Shown: in pieces, positions 45,246-56,100 of the stretch
Position numbering within the stretch: position 1 is the first letter of the stretch
How the letters are laid out: every line of letters starts with the position of its first letter
Origin: Cyanophora paradoxa
Lineage: Eukaryota; Glaucocystophyceae; Cyanophorales; Cyanophoraceae
Reading direction: 5' to 3'
DNA length: 64,000 nucleotides
NCBI GenBank assembly: GCA_004431415.1
Contig: QPMI01000088.1
Coordinates: 124,001 to 188,000 of the forward strand
Position numbers and translations under genes: made by a program
Notes under the pieces: model-generated
Database searches by the model: none
What the model was told of the DNA's origin: nothing
Seen by the model: the letters and a program-made list of their open reading frames with translations, nothing else

Positions 45246-47342
45246 CTAATTATTGTTGTTGACATACGAGCAGACGAGGGACTGGGTGTTGATGCAGCCC
45301 GCGAGGAAACACTTATTGGCGGCCCTGTAGCCGGATTCGATGTTACTGGTGCAAAAGAAGTAGCATCGCCTGCGTGGCAATATTTAATCAGGAGGGTACA
45401 GTGCAGCACAGGCCGAGGGGCGCACTGGTTCGACTTGGTGGAGCCGGAGGGGTACGTGAGGGAAGCGATCGCCGACGACCTGCCGATGCTGTTCGACGTC
45501 ATGACGCCATTGGCGCCCCACGTCGTCGTCGATCCGTCCGGCTGGATGACCGTGACGGAGGCCGAGCCCGTAAACCCGCAGCTCTTCGAATACACGCCGG
45601 CGGTATTGCAGCTGAGCCCCTTGGCCATCCACACGCCGAAGTCCTGCGCACCGCGGCTCGGGGGGGGAGGGGGGGTGGGAAGAAAGTGGGGGTACGAGGC
45701 CTCTACCGCACCGTGGCCTCCACGTTGGGCTTCGGCGTGCCGGACTTGTTGTAGTAGAGCATCTGCGTGACGCTGAGCATGTCGACCGACGTCGAGAGGT
45801 TGTCGAGGACGCCGCCGCCCGTCTGCGTCGACATCTGCGCGCGGGTCAAAGAAGAAGAGGGGGGGGCAGCTGATCGTGATCTATAGGACTGAAAACTATA
45901 TATAGATCGGGCAAGAGTCGGAGCTCGAAGGGGGGAGGGGCCGGGCGCACCAGGCAGAGGCTGCCGGTGTAGGTCGTGGTCTGGCCGTTCACAGTGTACG
46001 ATTTCTGCACGGCGCGCGCTCTGGAACAGTCTGAAACAGGCCGATCGCGAGACATGCGCACGGTGACGCTCCCGCAGCTCGTCTGCGAGGTCGTGCCGAA
46101 CATCGTCTTCAGGTTGTACTGCCTGATCCTGGCGGCCGCGTGGGCGAGCGCGAGCGGCGGGATCTAGGCATCGCAGATTTGGCAGTATGCTTGCATCGGT
46201 CTCATGTGGAGACAGGCACACTCTCTATATCTAACCGTCCCTTATGCGCAGGTGATCATGAGGCTCACGATCCCGTAATCTGGAGGAGGCGGCGGCCGGC
46301 GCCCCCCGCATCCGCCGGCGGCAGCGTTTCGAGCTCGATCGCCGGAGCGCCGGCGTACGTCATGACCGGGGTGCCTGCAGCGAAATCAGTGCGAATATCG
46401 ATGTCGTCTCAGTGACCATGAGGGGCCCGCACCGGACTTGTCCGTGAGCGCGCCGTCCTTCGTCTGGACGTCTGCGGCGCGAGTCGGCGGCCGCGCGGGG
46501 GGAGCCGGCGCGGCCCGGGCGCACCCTTGGTGAGGTTCACGACGGCAAAGGAGAGGCCGAAGACGGCGCCGACGACGAGGACCGAGAAGGCGACCTGGCG
46601 AGAGATGAGAGATGCGAGAAGGCGATCGTATATTTCGCGAGGCAGACCATGATGATAGCAAAGCCCTGTCGACGCGCAGCCGGGGTTCGGACTCGGCGGC
46701 GAACGCACATGCATACAAAGGCGCGCACCTTGAAGAGCGCGGAGCGGTTCTCCTCGTTAAAGAACTGCGGAGAGGCTCGTTAAAACCAGTCGGCCGCGGG
46801 GCGCGCGGCGCGGGCGCGCCTTGTCCATGAGCAGCGCGAGCTCGTGCTGGTCGATCTGGCCGTCGCCGTTCCTGCGCGCGGCGGCGCGTGAGATTGCGAT
46901 CATGACCGAGCGGACCCGCGCTCTACACGTTGGGCGGCTCACACGTCAATCTCGGCCATCAGCGCCCTGTAGCGGGCCAGCTTCGCCTGCGGGGGTCGCG
47001 TCGGGTGGGCCCGGCTTCGGCCGGCCGCGGGAGAGGCCGCAGCCCAGACACGGCGCATGCGCAGGGGCGGGGCCCGCGCCGGGGTCGAAGGGCGCGCACG
47101 CGGTTGATCGGGTCGTTGCGATGGCGGAGCCCCGAGAGCGAGACGCGGACCGCGCCTTCGGGCGCCCCGGCCGCGGGCTGCTGCGCCCGCTTCTCGTTCG
47201 TCGGGCTCGGTGGAACGAGGGCGTAATCATGGTCGGGGGCGCGAAGGCCGGGGGCGTGCGCATGCGCGTGGCTGACGACGACGGAGCTGGCCATGGAGCT
47301 CGAGCGCGCAACTGTCGTCGCAACTGCCGTGGGGAAACTCAT
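45246..47342 (-). CDS. EF-hand protein with one transmembrane helix and Cys/Thr-rich C-terminal domain
   Basis: Start ATG at 47342 (MSFPTAVATT). Exons give LRHRNDPINR, AKLARYRALMAEIDV, an EF-hand-like loop ERNGDGQIDQHELALLMDK (46.85 kb) and FFNEENRSALFKV. A clear membrane helix follows, QVAFSVLVVGAVFGLSFAVV (46.6 kb). After it come DVQTKDGALTDKSG, FAAGTPVMTYAGAPAIELET, MFGTTSQTSCGSVTV, SYTVNGQTTTYTGSLCL, NLSTSVDMLSVTQMLYYNKS and WMAKGLSCNTAG. The C-terminus reads ANKCFLAGCINTQSLVCSY and stops at TAG 45246-45248. The charged N-terminus with the calcium-binding loop is probably cytosolic, and the Cys-containing part luminal or outside. I recall similar EF-hand/one-helix proteins in marine algae but cannot name a family. 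Function unknown. Confidence 0.7.
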
Positions 47343-47473
47343 AGCTGCGGCAGGCGTACTACGGTAGGCTTCGCTGCAGGACCACTGCAGGTCAACGTTG
47401 GCTACCGGTAGCCTACTGGGCCTAGTATAGCAGCCAGGCTGCAGCTGTAAGCCTGAAACGCCCCTAGTAGCTA

Positions 47474-47491
47474 CATATATATATATATATA
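47474..47491. repeat. (AT)n microsatellite
   Basis: Nine AT units, followed by alternating GCGC/ATGCGC palindromic sequence up to about 47545. Confidence 0.9.
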
Positions 47492-47639
47492 CCTGCGCCG
47501 CTGCGCATGCGCGGCCATGCGCCGCTGCGCCTGCGCATGCGCGGCCTGGCAGAAGCTATAGCTACTGCCATCCTACTGGTCAGTGCCACTAGTCAGAAGC
47601 TACCAGGGTACGTATGACGCAGAAGACATCGATGTGTTC

Positions 47640-47775
47640 CGTAACTTCCGGACCAAGTTCCGGTGCAGAAATTCCGGAATTCCGGGAGTTCCGTGGACCG
47701 GGAACTCCGGAATCCGGTCCCATTATCCGGATCGATATCCGGATCGCGAGGACGCCGGATCCGGAAAGTCGACGT
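47640..47775. repeat. Cluster of CCGGA / TCCGG elements
   Basis: About ten copies of TCCGG or CCGGA in either orientation within some 130 bp, including TTCCGGAATTCCGG, ATCCGGATCGATATCCGGAT and CCGGATCCGG. Spacing is irregular (about 8-20 bp). It sits just 3' of the unassigned exons at 47819. It could be a degenerate satellite or a protein-binding array. Confidence 0.6.
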
Positions 47776-47818
47776 CGGCGGAAACACAAAACGCACGGCA
47801 ATTGCAAGGAGGGCGACG

Positions 47819-48236
47819 TTATTCCTCCCGAAGTAGCTCGTAGGCGTGCGGCTTCGCGTCCGGGAAGAGCTCCTCGCGAATCGTGATCGGGCAGCTGCGG
47901 CGGCGCCGGCGGGCTCGAGCAGGGCGCGCACGGGCCCGAGGATCGGGGCGAGAGATCACTGAGTCAAGAGCACCTCGCCGAGTCGGTGCCGGAGAGCACG
48001 ATCGCGACGGGCTTCAGGGGCCGACCGTTGACTCAGTGAGCTTTCCGAGCTGTCGCAGTGCGCCCGGCCGCGGAGTGAGGCCGCGGCCTCTTACGTGTGC
48101 GCATGCCTTCGGCCTCTTCTTGTGCCTTCGAGGGCCGGGGCGCGGGTGGTTGGGTGGTACCTGGATCCGGTCCCGGATCCCGGAGGAGGGGGTCCGCGAA
48201 GGCGGCGGGGGAGAGGAAGGGCACGAAGGCCGCACT
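47819..48236 (-). CDS. Unassigned exons, 3' part of a gene
   Basis: Three minus-strand pieces look coding by frame: AAFVPFLSPAAFADPLLRDP (48.2 kb), RPLKPVAIVLSGTDSA (48.0 kb) and PITIREELFPDAKPHAYELL ending REE then TAA at 47819-47821. The last two join across a GT...CAG intron (about 47900-47975). I do not recognise the protein and cannot find its 5' end with confidence; the region up to about 48950 could hold more exons. It may be a short gene or a decayed one. Confidence 0.35.
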
Positions 48237-49458
48237 GGGGGTACATGGTTAGGGGGGGCAAATTTTAAAGCGAAGCGGGGGGCGCGCCTTGACGCAACGC
48301 CTGCCCGCGCGCCTTCCGAAATCGATGGTCCTCACCTCACGCCCCGCGCCCAGGCTGAGCTAGGGGCCGCGGGGCCGCTTGCGATCGTCGAGACCCCAAG
48401 AAATCAAGGTGCGCGTCGCGAGATTCCGAGAGCGTCGCGGCGGGGCGCGCGGGTGGGCGGGAGCAGCGGTTGCCTCTTAAGCTTCCTCTAGCGGAGGCCA
48501 ACGAAGAACGCTTAGGTTCGCCCATCCCCGCGCCCGCCTCCCCCTCCGCCGCCGCGCCGACCCTTAGTGCACGGTCGTCGAGTCTTCGAGGGATCTGGAG
48601 CGCGCCGGCGCCGGCATCCTTTCTGAACGCCCCGAGAATTCCCGAGGCGGCCGCGCGTTGGCATCGATCGCGAGCCTCGACGCATAGCGCGGCGCGGGGC
48701 GGGCGGGAGGACCGGAACGTTAACGATCGCGAACGCCGAGGAGCCCTTCGGGTTACTTCCACCGACGGAAGCGGCTCGGTTCGCATCTCCCCGCGCCGCT
48801 CCGACCGCCTCGCGCCAACGTACTCTCCCCTCTCAAATGCCCGTCGCTCGCTTCGTCGCAGCAGATAACAGCCGTCCTCGGCGCCTATAATGCTCGCCCA
48901 TGACATTCGTCGCAGCAAAATACGAGGTCGTCTAGCTATAGCCCATGAAAACGAAATTCAGGCCCTGAGAATTAAACTTGAAACCTCAGTACCAGTGCCA
49001 CGAATTTGAAGCGGTCCTCAGGACAGAAAATAAGGACACGACATCCGACACTGAGAGCGGCAAAAGCAAAAGTTAAGCCCTCCGAGAACCTCGATCGGAA
49101 ATTCCATGCCCAGCGTGCAAAATGCAGCGTGGGAGGTATGTTAGGGGGTGGGGGGGATGAGGTGAAAGTAGTGGTGAGCAGGGGCCCCGGCGGCGCCTGT
49201 CAGTGCTCACTGGGGCTTGGAGCTTGTCCTCCCTTCCCAGGCCTCTGCCCTCCGCCCCCCCCCCCCCCCCCCCACCCTTCCGGATCCCCTCCCCCCCCCA
49301 TGCATATGGCCATCCGCCGTCCACACCTCCCGCCCCCCGGCCTCCCCGCTCAGCCCCTCCGCGCCGATTCCCATCTAAAAACTGCAGCCAACTCTTCAGG
49401 CTCACGTAAGAGACCGATCTCGTTCGAAAATCATGCAAAGCGGGCTGCGAATTCAAAT
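48237..49458. other. Spacer with no confident gene
   Basis: A 580-bp open frame on the minus strand (48337-48918) has no recognisable motif and an Arg/Ala-rich make-up, as expected by chance in GC-rich DNA. 48930 carries a CTAGCTATAG motif. Around 49140-49370 the sequence is low-complexity G- or C-rich. I see no RNA gene here. Confidence 0.4.
49255..49273. repeat. 19-nt poly-C run
   Basis: Uninterrupted C tract in the spacer downstream of the Cys-repeat protein gene. Confidence 0.9.
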
Positions 49459-51642
49459 TCAGAAGGCCGCGACGACCTCAGCTGCTGCCGCGGCCTCGAT
49501 GGCGAAGGGGTCTCCCTCTGCGGCCTCGGCCTCGAGCTCGCCGGCCTCGAAGTCGGCCTCCGCGCCGAAGGCCTCGTCCAGCTCCTCGAGCTCCTGGTCC
49601 TCGGCGTCCAGCTGGGCGTACGTGCGACCAGTGCAGTCAGTGAACTCGCCGACGGCGATCTTGCCATCCTTAGCTTGTTGCCAGTGGAGTAGAACGACTT
49701 CCCGAAACGGGTCTGCAGCTCGGTACGTACGCGGACAAATTTAAAAGGGCTCAGAACAGCGCACAATAAATTTAAACGTGTGCGGGCCGCGGGAAACTGA
49801 CCGTCGTACAGGCCAATGATCTTGCTGGCTTTGGCGTCGTCGACGCCCATTATCGTCTTTACGTCCTCCACGTCGAGGCCGTCACGGTCTTTGATGTAGG
49901 CGATTACTGTCGAGTCGCCGGGATTTATGCCGTACTTGAAGACTGCTTCGACGGACTTGTTCAAAAGAAACCGCAGGGCTTCACTGCGGACCGGAGGGGG
50001 TCTGGCAATGAATCGCAGGGCGATAAGCGATGCGCGATGCGGCAATGAGCGCACGGTACGGTCTCCTGTCTGCTGGCGGACAAGACGTAAAACGGTTCAC
50101 CCGAAGCTGCCTTGCATTGGGCATCGATCCGAACTTCCTCCGTCGGGCTGCGACGCGTCATCAGATTGAACTCGTGCGATCCTGAATGCTGCAGGCCACG
50201 TGTCCACGGAGGCTTACCAGGGACCACACGCCCTCGAGGTGCCTGGACGCAGCTCTTCAGTCAGTATTCTTCAGCGGAAGCATTTGCGACGAGGGGTGGG
50301 CCGGACCTCCGTTAATGGGGTCAAGGCGGTAGAACTTGGCATCCGAGCCGTTGCAGTAATTAAGGATGGTTAAGTCGTCCATGGCGTTCATTGGGGCCAC
50401 GAACAACTCGTCAACGAGGGGCGTTTCGCTGCAGTCGGACGTGGAGAACGTCTTCAGAGATGTTCCTTTTATAGATGGGCTATAGCTAAGGAAAATCTTG
50501 AGTTAGACGAACTTCAGATTGCAATCCCCGCCAGCAGCGGCTTACCAGCTGCAGAGCGTGCAGGCCTTCGTGGTACCTGCGTGAAGCTCGCTTGTCAGCT
50601 GCAGAGACACATCTATCGACGCTGGATAGAACAGAAAGCACCTCCGTTTGTGCCTTCAGCCGTGTAGAACCTGGTTCTTTCTGTACTTGCCTGTACTAGA
50701 CGACGCTGGATAGAACAGAAAGCACCTCCGTTTGTGCCTTCAGCCGTGTAGAACCTGGCCCCGCTCGAGGCGGCGCATGTATCGCTCGCGAGCTGCTCAG
50801 TCAGCGTCCCCTCGACGCGCGTGCTGGAAACGAACTGTCGGCTGTCGCAGTTCTTCCAAGAGAAGGTCTTCACCGTCGTCGCCGCGGGGCTGCAAACGAA
50901 TCATCACCGAGTCGGTACCGGTGCAAAAAGATATGTTGTTCGAAATTGCTTTGATTGGAGCACGCCAGATTTCGATCGCGAGCTCACCAGGGGATGCAGG
51001 TCCTCGTGGTGCCTGCGTGAAACTCGTCGGTCAGTGCACTTTCGACTGCATCTGCAAATTAAAGATCGCTGGGACGAAAAAGTACCTCCGTTTATGCCGT
51101 CCGCCTGGTAGAAAAGAGCGCCCGGAGCGGCGCAGGCGTCCTTGATGGACTGATTAGTCAACGTCCCTGCAACGCGCTTGTCGAAAGCCGCCGTCCCGCT
51201 GCAGTCAGTCGAAGTGAAACTCTTCACCGTCGTCGCCGTAGGGCTGGGATCGGAACACCGGCACCGTCAGTACTAGTCTCCAACACCGAGAAAGAGGTGA
51301 AGTTGATTACCACGCCGTGCACGCCCAGGCTGCCGTAAAAGAACCGTTAGCGGGCTCACGTGCACGGCATCAGCCGCGCGCGGTCGCTCCAGCGGACGCA
51401 CTTGTTCCGTCTGTGGCTTGGGGCGACTTTGACGCGGAGTAGGCGACAACATCTGCAGAGCAGACCGCAATCTTGTCGCTGTCGCCTAGGAATCTGTCCT
51501 TGACGGTCTCAAAGTACGTGCGGTTGCTGGCCGTGTTCTGGGTGCAGTCGTCCAGAGACCGCCATCCGCTGAGATCAGAGCTGGTGGCGCCCATCGCCGC
51601 GTCGCTGCAGACTGCAGTTGCACTTTGACGAATATTTGACAC
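49459..51642 (-). CDS. Repeat protein with Cys-containing modules and acidic C-terminus
   Basis: Five related modules, most separated by phase-1 introns. Examples: KSFTSTDCSGTAAFDKRV with GTLTNQSIKDACAAPGALFY (51.2-51.1 kb); KTFSWKNCDSRQF with LASDTCAASSGARFYTAEGT (50.87-50.75 kb); TILNYCNGSDAKFYRLDPIN (about 50.36 kb); and DAQCKAASGEPFYVLS (50.1 kb). The pattern is a first Cys, then a D/N-x-Cys-x-A...FY...NGG end. The first module, with WRSLDDCTQNTASNRTYFE, is the most diverged. The C-terminal exons read SVEAVFKYGINPGDSTVIAY, DVEDVKTIMGVDDAKASKII, FREVVLLHWQQAKDGKIAVG (possibly EF-hand-like) and an acidic Ala-rich tail, stop TGA at 49459. The paired Cys suggests a secreted or luminal domain, but I found no signal peptide; the 5' exon is missing. 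Family unknown. Confidence 0.6.
50617..50758. repeat. Exact 58-bp direct repeat, 84-bp period, at an exon end
   Basis: 50617-50674 and 50701-50758 are identical over 58 bp. On the minus strand each copy contains the end of a module exon and what looks like its GGAG|GT donor site, so the duplication created a second copy of the splice donor. Confidence 0.9.
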
Positions 51643-51942
51643 TCTAGATCTTGAACTGAAATTTTGTTGAGGATGTTACGATTTTCGGGTTTTGTCGAAA
51701 TTAACTCTCGACGAACATTTCTACGTTCCATGGCCAGTACCTCAGATTAGTCTTCAGTCGTTTATTGCTTTGCCGATTCCGCAACCTCGATTCAGTTTAG
51801 ACACTTCGCCTGCTTCGAATTCGACTCTCCCCTCTAGTGGTGTCTTTTGTTTCGCCCCTCCTATTGTTCTGCCACCTCCGCCTCCTACGAGGCTACGACA
51901 GCGTCTTCTACCGTGTGGCACTATAATACCGCGCTCACTTAT

Positions 51943-52007
51943 TTACCGCGGTACCAAATTACCGCGCCGAAATTGTGACGTACCGCGGTAATTTGGTACC
52001 GCGGTAA
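51943..52007. repeat. 24-bp perfect inverted repeat, possible MITE-like element
   Basis: Arms 51943-51966 and 51984-52007 are exact reverse complements (core ACCGCGGTACCAAATTACCG) around a 17-nt loop. The hairpin lies inside a pair of 9-bp inverted ends, GGCACTATA at 51917 and TATAGTGCC at 52037-52045, defining a 129-bp unit. I see no target-site duplication. Confidence 0.8.
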
Positions 52008-52632
52008 TAACCTGCTGCTACGTTGCTCCGGATCCATATAGTGCCCCCTACAATTAACGTATAACGCCCCATACAAGCCTCCAAATATCCAATATCTGCT
52101 ATTTCTAGTGCGACGTCGACTATAGCTAGTACTGTCGTTTCTTCGAACTTTAGATCTGGATCTTCGACTGTAGTTCCTCGTGCTCGTTTTCCTTATTTTC
52201 TGCGCCCCCGTGCTCCTTGTCGTTCAAGTGTGACTAGTACTTCTGTGTCGACATCCTTGAGCTCTTCTGCTACATCTCCTCGTGCTCGTTCTTCTTATGC
52301 TCGTGATCCTTCTTGATTATGTGATTGTGATAGTCTAGAATCTCTAGATCTGCTGTATCTTTGATTTGTGATTTGTTATCCGTATTATCACTACCTACGG
52401 CTACGGGCCCGGGGGGGTTCGCCCCACCGTAGTCTCTCAAAAACAAAAGCTATAATATTATAACCGGCCATCACGGGATTCACGGGCCATCACGGCCCAT
52501 CAGCCGGAGACTGCCCGGAGTCCGGAATATTAATTAATCCGGATCTCGGCCGCGGCCGCGACGGCCCGCGAGCGATCTGTACCCTTGTGGAACCATTCTA
52601 TACCCTCATTGGATTCCCATTGAATTTGATTT

Positions 52633-52649
52633 CCCCCCCCCCCCCCCCC
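52633..52649. repeat. 17-nt poly-C run
   Basis: Uninterrupted C tract in the AT-rich spacer. Confidence 0.9.
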
Positions 52650-52924
52650 TTCCCGGGGTAATTACATAGCCGCGCGCGGCTGGGCCGCTGGGGGCCCCCA
52701 TTAAGAAACAAAGAGAGGCCATGGCCAGTGGCCACCCTCACGCCTTGAAGCCCCAAGACCCCAAGACCACTCCTGCTCCGCAGGGACTCGCTTGTTGTAA
52801 TTGAAGTTAGTGATGAGCTGGAGGAATATTAATCAAGATCAAAAGCTCACCGAGTCGACGTCACGTGCAAGCTCATGATAGTACAATTAATATTGATGAT
52901 CATGAATCCTTTACAGATTCGCAG

Positions 52925-52964
52925 TGCATGACAAGCGACAGTTGTGCATGACAAGCGACAGTTG
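52925..52964. repeat. Exact 20-bp tandem repeat
   Basis: TGCATGACAAGCGACAGTTG occurs twice in a row. A related GCATGACAA occurs at about 44712 in another spacer. Confidence 0.9.
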
Positions 52965-53135
52965 CAAGCAAAAATAGAATGACTTGATGAATCGGCCACC
53001 TAGGCCTGACCTATCAATAATCGAAAACGGACGTGCAGGCTATCATACTCGACCACTTAAGCTAGCGGGGCTTGCCAGGCCGAGGGAACCCCAAAACTAG
53101 GTGCAATAAGAGCCGAGCGTGCGGCGCGATGGGGA

Positions 53136-56100
53136 TCAGGAGGTGGAGGGGAGGGCGGCGGCCCAGGAGGCGCCGGGGCAGGTGTCGGTGTAGGGGTGGG
53201 CGCTGGAGCCGGCCTGGGCCTGCACGACGGCGCTGAACTCGGACTCGCTGAGGGAGCGCTTCACCATCGCGCACGCCCGCGTCGCCAGCTGCCCCGCCCC
53301 GCCCCGCCCCGCCGTCAGGAGGAGGAGGGCGCTGGGTCCAGGAGAGGGCCCCCGCGGACCGCGGCGGGGGAGGTGTCGTGGACGCGGAGGGTGCGGTCCC
53401 GGGCCGAGAAGGTCGCCACGCTCGCCCCGCTGCTCGAGAGGGCGCCCCCGCGCACGTCCGTGCCCCCGCTGAAGAACCACGGCTCCTGCGCCCCGGCGGC
53501 GCCCGTCAGGCGGGGCATCAATGCGGCGGGAGGGGGGCGGGGCGGACGTCGAGGGGCGACGAGGCGCCGTCCAGCACGAGCAGCTGGGCCCCCGGGAGCA
53601 CCTGCGGGGCCCAGGCGCTCCCTTCAGAGGCGGGGGAAGAGCGGGGGGCAGGGCGATGGGCGCGCCGTGCTCTCGGCGAGGAGGAGGGAGGAGGAGGCGC
53701 TGAACTTGACGAACTGGCGCCCGTAGGAGAGGTAGCCCACGGTGAGCGAGCTGCCCCCGCCGCGCACGTGAGCGGCGGGGCCCGCGGAGGGGGCGGGGGC
53801 GGGGGCGGGACCTGAAGAGGGTCCAGGCCTGCGGCTGGGCGGGGTCCGACGCGTTGAAGATGCAGACGCGGTTCGTCGTCGCGTCGTCCGTCACCAGCCA
53901 CTGCGGGTCGCGCGGGCGCCGGCTCAAGGGAGAGGGCGAGCAGAAATCGGGGGCGGGGGAGGGCGCGCCTTGCCGTCGGGGCTGAAGGTGACGGCACGGA
54001 CGGCCGGGCAGCTCGGGGAGAGGGGGATGGAGAGCTCCTTGTCCCCCAGCACGCCTGCGAGGGCCGCGCGGTTCCGAGCGGTTACATTAGAGCTGGGAGG
54101 GAGCGGGCGGAGGGGGCGCGGGGGGCGGACTGGAGGTGGAGAGGAGGGTGCTGGTGCGCCAGAGGTAGACGGCGGTCGAGTCGCGGGAGGACTCCATCGG
54201 GGGCGCCGGCGCCGCCAGGAACGACCCCGAGATGCCCACCTGCGCCCCCGGCTGGAGCGTCGGGCGGAGCCGCGCCGGGCGGAGCGCGGCGGGGGCGCGG
54301 ACGACGAGGCTGTAGACGCGGTAGTTGGACTCCATGCCGCCCATCCGGAGGACGAGCTTGGCGCCGCCGGTCGCCGCCGCGTCCCGCCGGAACGCGAACA
54401 TCCCGCCCTGTCATGGGGGCGAGCGCGTCAGGGCGGGCGGGGGCGAGGGGGGCGAGGTGGAGGGGAGGCCCCGCGCCTTGGAGTCGGCGAGGACGATGAG
54501 GCGCGAGTCGGCCGAGGCGTGCACGGAGACGATGACGCTGGACATGACGGCGACCGCCGCCGACGCGTCGGCCGCCTGCGCCGCCGCCAGGTCGATCGCG
54601 ACGCCCGTGCCCGGCAGGCCCCCCGCCGTCGCCCCGATCTCGTACAAGGAGGCTGCCGGCGGTCGAGCCCGCGGTCAGCGCGAGGCCAAGCGGAAGGAAC
54701 TGTAAAGCATCCCGCGCGCACGCGCGCACCGCCGATGGCGAGGTACCGCCCGTCGGGGGTGAAGAAGACCGAGTCGACGTAGTTCGCCGAGGTCGAGGCG
54801 GGGTAGCTGACGGCCGGCGCGAGCGTGCCCCCGGCGTTCAGGCCGTACCGCGACGCGTCCCCCGCCTGCGCCGGCGGCGTCGGCCGAGAGGAGCGGGGCG
54901 GGGCGAGGGGCGCGCGGGGGGAGGGGGGGGGGGGGGGGGGGGGGGGGGCGGGCGGGCGGGCGGGCACCGCGGGCAGGCGGTAGACGTGGACCTGGGACGA
55001 CTCGTCGAGGGTCATCGCCACGCACCAGGCGGCGAAGACGCCGAGGGAGGCGTCGGGGTGCGGCGCCGTCCACCCCATCTTGCCCGTGCACGAGTGCTCC
55101 AGGCCGAAGGCCTGCGCTCCCGCCCCGCCGCGTGAGCCGACGGGTGCTCCGAGGGGCGTGCGCCCCGGGCGGGGCGGGGCGGGGGCGCCTTGCTGGAGAG
55201 GAGGTTGGTGCCGTCGCTGGCGTAGCGGGCGGCGGCGAGGGCCGTGTCGAAGGCGGAGAACTCGGCGTTGACCGACGCCACCAGCCACGCGTCCCCCTTG
55301 AAAAAGTGGATCGACGTCGCCCCGAGCAGCTGCCGCCCCGTCCGTCAAGGTCCCGCTCGAGCGCCGCGAGCCCTGCGGCGCGGGCTCCACGCGCCTCCTC
55401 GGTGAAGACAGTGAGGAGCTTGAGGGGCTCGCCGGTGACCAGCTGGAAGCGGCTGCGCGCCGACGGCCCCTGCCGCGCCGCGTCCCGCGTCCGCCACAGC
55501 CCGATCGACCCTGCGGCGGGTGTTGGACGCGACCGACGCGCGATTGCCGGCTCAAGCGGGCCCGCCGACCGTCGGTCGAGGCGGAGGCGACGAAGTCGGC
55601 GCTCGCGTCGGTGTGGAGCGCGAGCAGCTTCTTGCCGTGGCGGAGCAGCTGCGAGAGGGGCGCCCGCGCCTCGGGATCAGCCGCGCGCCAGCCGCGTGGG
55701 GTCGCTTTGGGCTCGGGCGCCGCACGCACGCGGGCCGGGAGGCCGTTCACTCCGGGGTCGACGAGGTCCGCGGCGTTCGTGGCTGCCGAGCGCGAGCGTC
55801 CAGTCAGAGGGATGCGCCACTCCGGCTCGCGATCGGCCCCCAGCGGCGGGCGGAGGAGCTCGGGCGCTAGCGCACTGTAGACCGAGCCGGAGTTGTCCGC
55901 CCAGAACAGGAAGTTGTTCGTCGGGAAGTGGATGAGGTTGATCTGGCGCGCCAGTCAGGGGCCGGGGCGGCCGGCGAGGGCTCGGCGGGCGGGGCGGACG
56001 ACGTGGGTCATGTCGAGGGTGATGCCGGGGACGGAGACGCGGGCGGAGTCCTCGTAGCCGACGACGTCCATGTTGGGGTCCGCGAAGGTCTGCAGCAGCA

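Larger units (their letters stand above)
51643..53135. other. AT-rich intergenic region with inverted and tandem repeats
   Basis: About 1.5 kb at roughly 45-50% GC, the least GC-rich part of the window. It holds a long inverted repeat, a poly-C run and a 20-bp tandem repeat (listed). A plus-strand Ser/Thr-rich open frame (52065-52316, for example STSVSTSLSSSATSPRARSS) with no start codon might be a remnant of a mobile element, but no reverse transcriptase, integrase or transposase motif is visible. The promoter of the Cys-repeat gene may lie near 51700. Confidence 0.5.

Noticed and set aside
48337-48918. 193-codon open frame on the minus strand
   Set aside because: Arg/Ala/Ser-rich, no recognisable domain and no splice-consistent neighbours; expected by chance at this base composition.
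52065-52316. Ser/Thr-rich open frame as a retroelement gag remnant
   Set aside because: No nucleic-acid-binding, protease, reverse transcriptase or integrase motif and no terminal repeats are seen; kept only as a description of the spacer.
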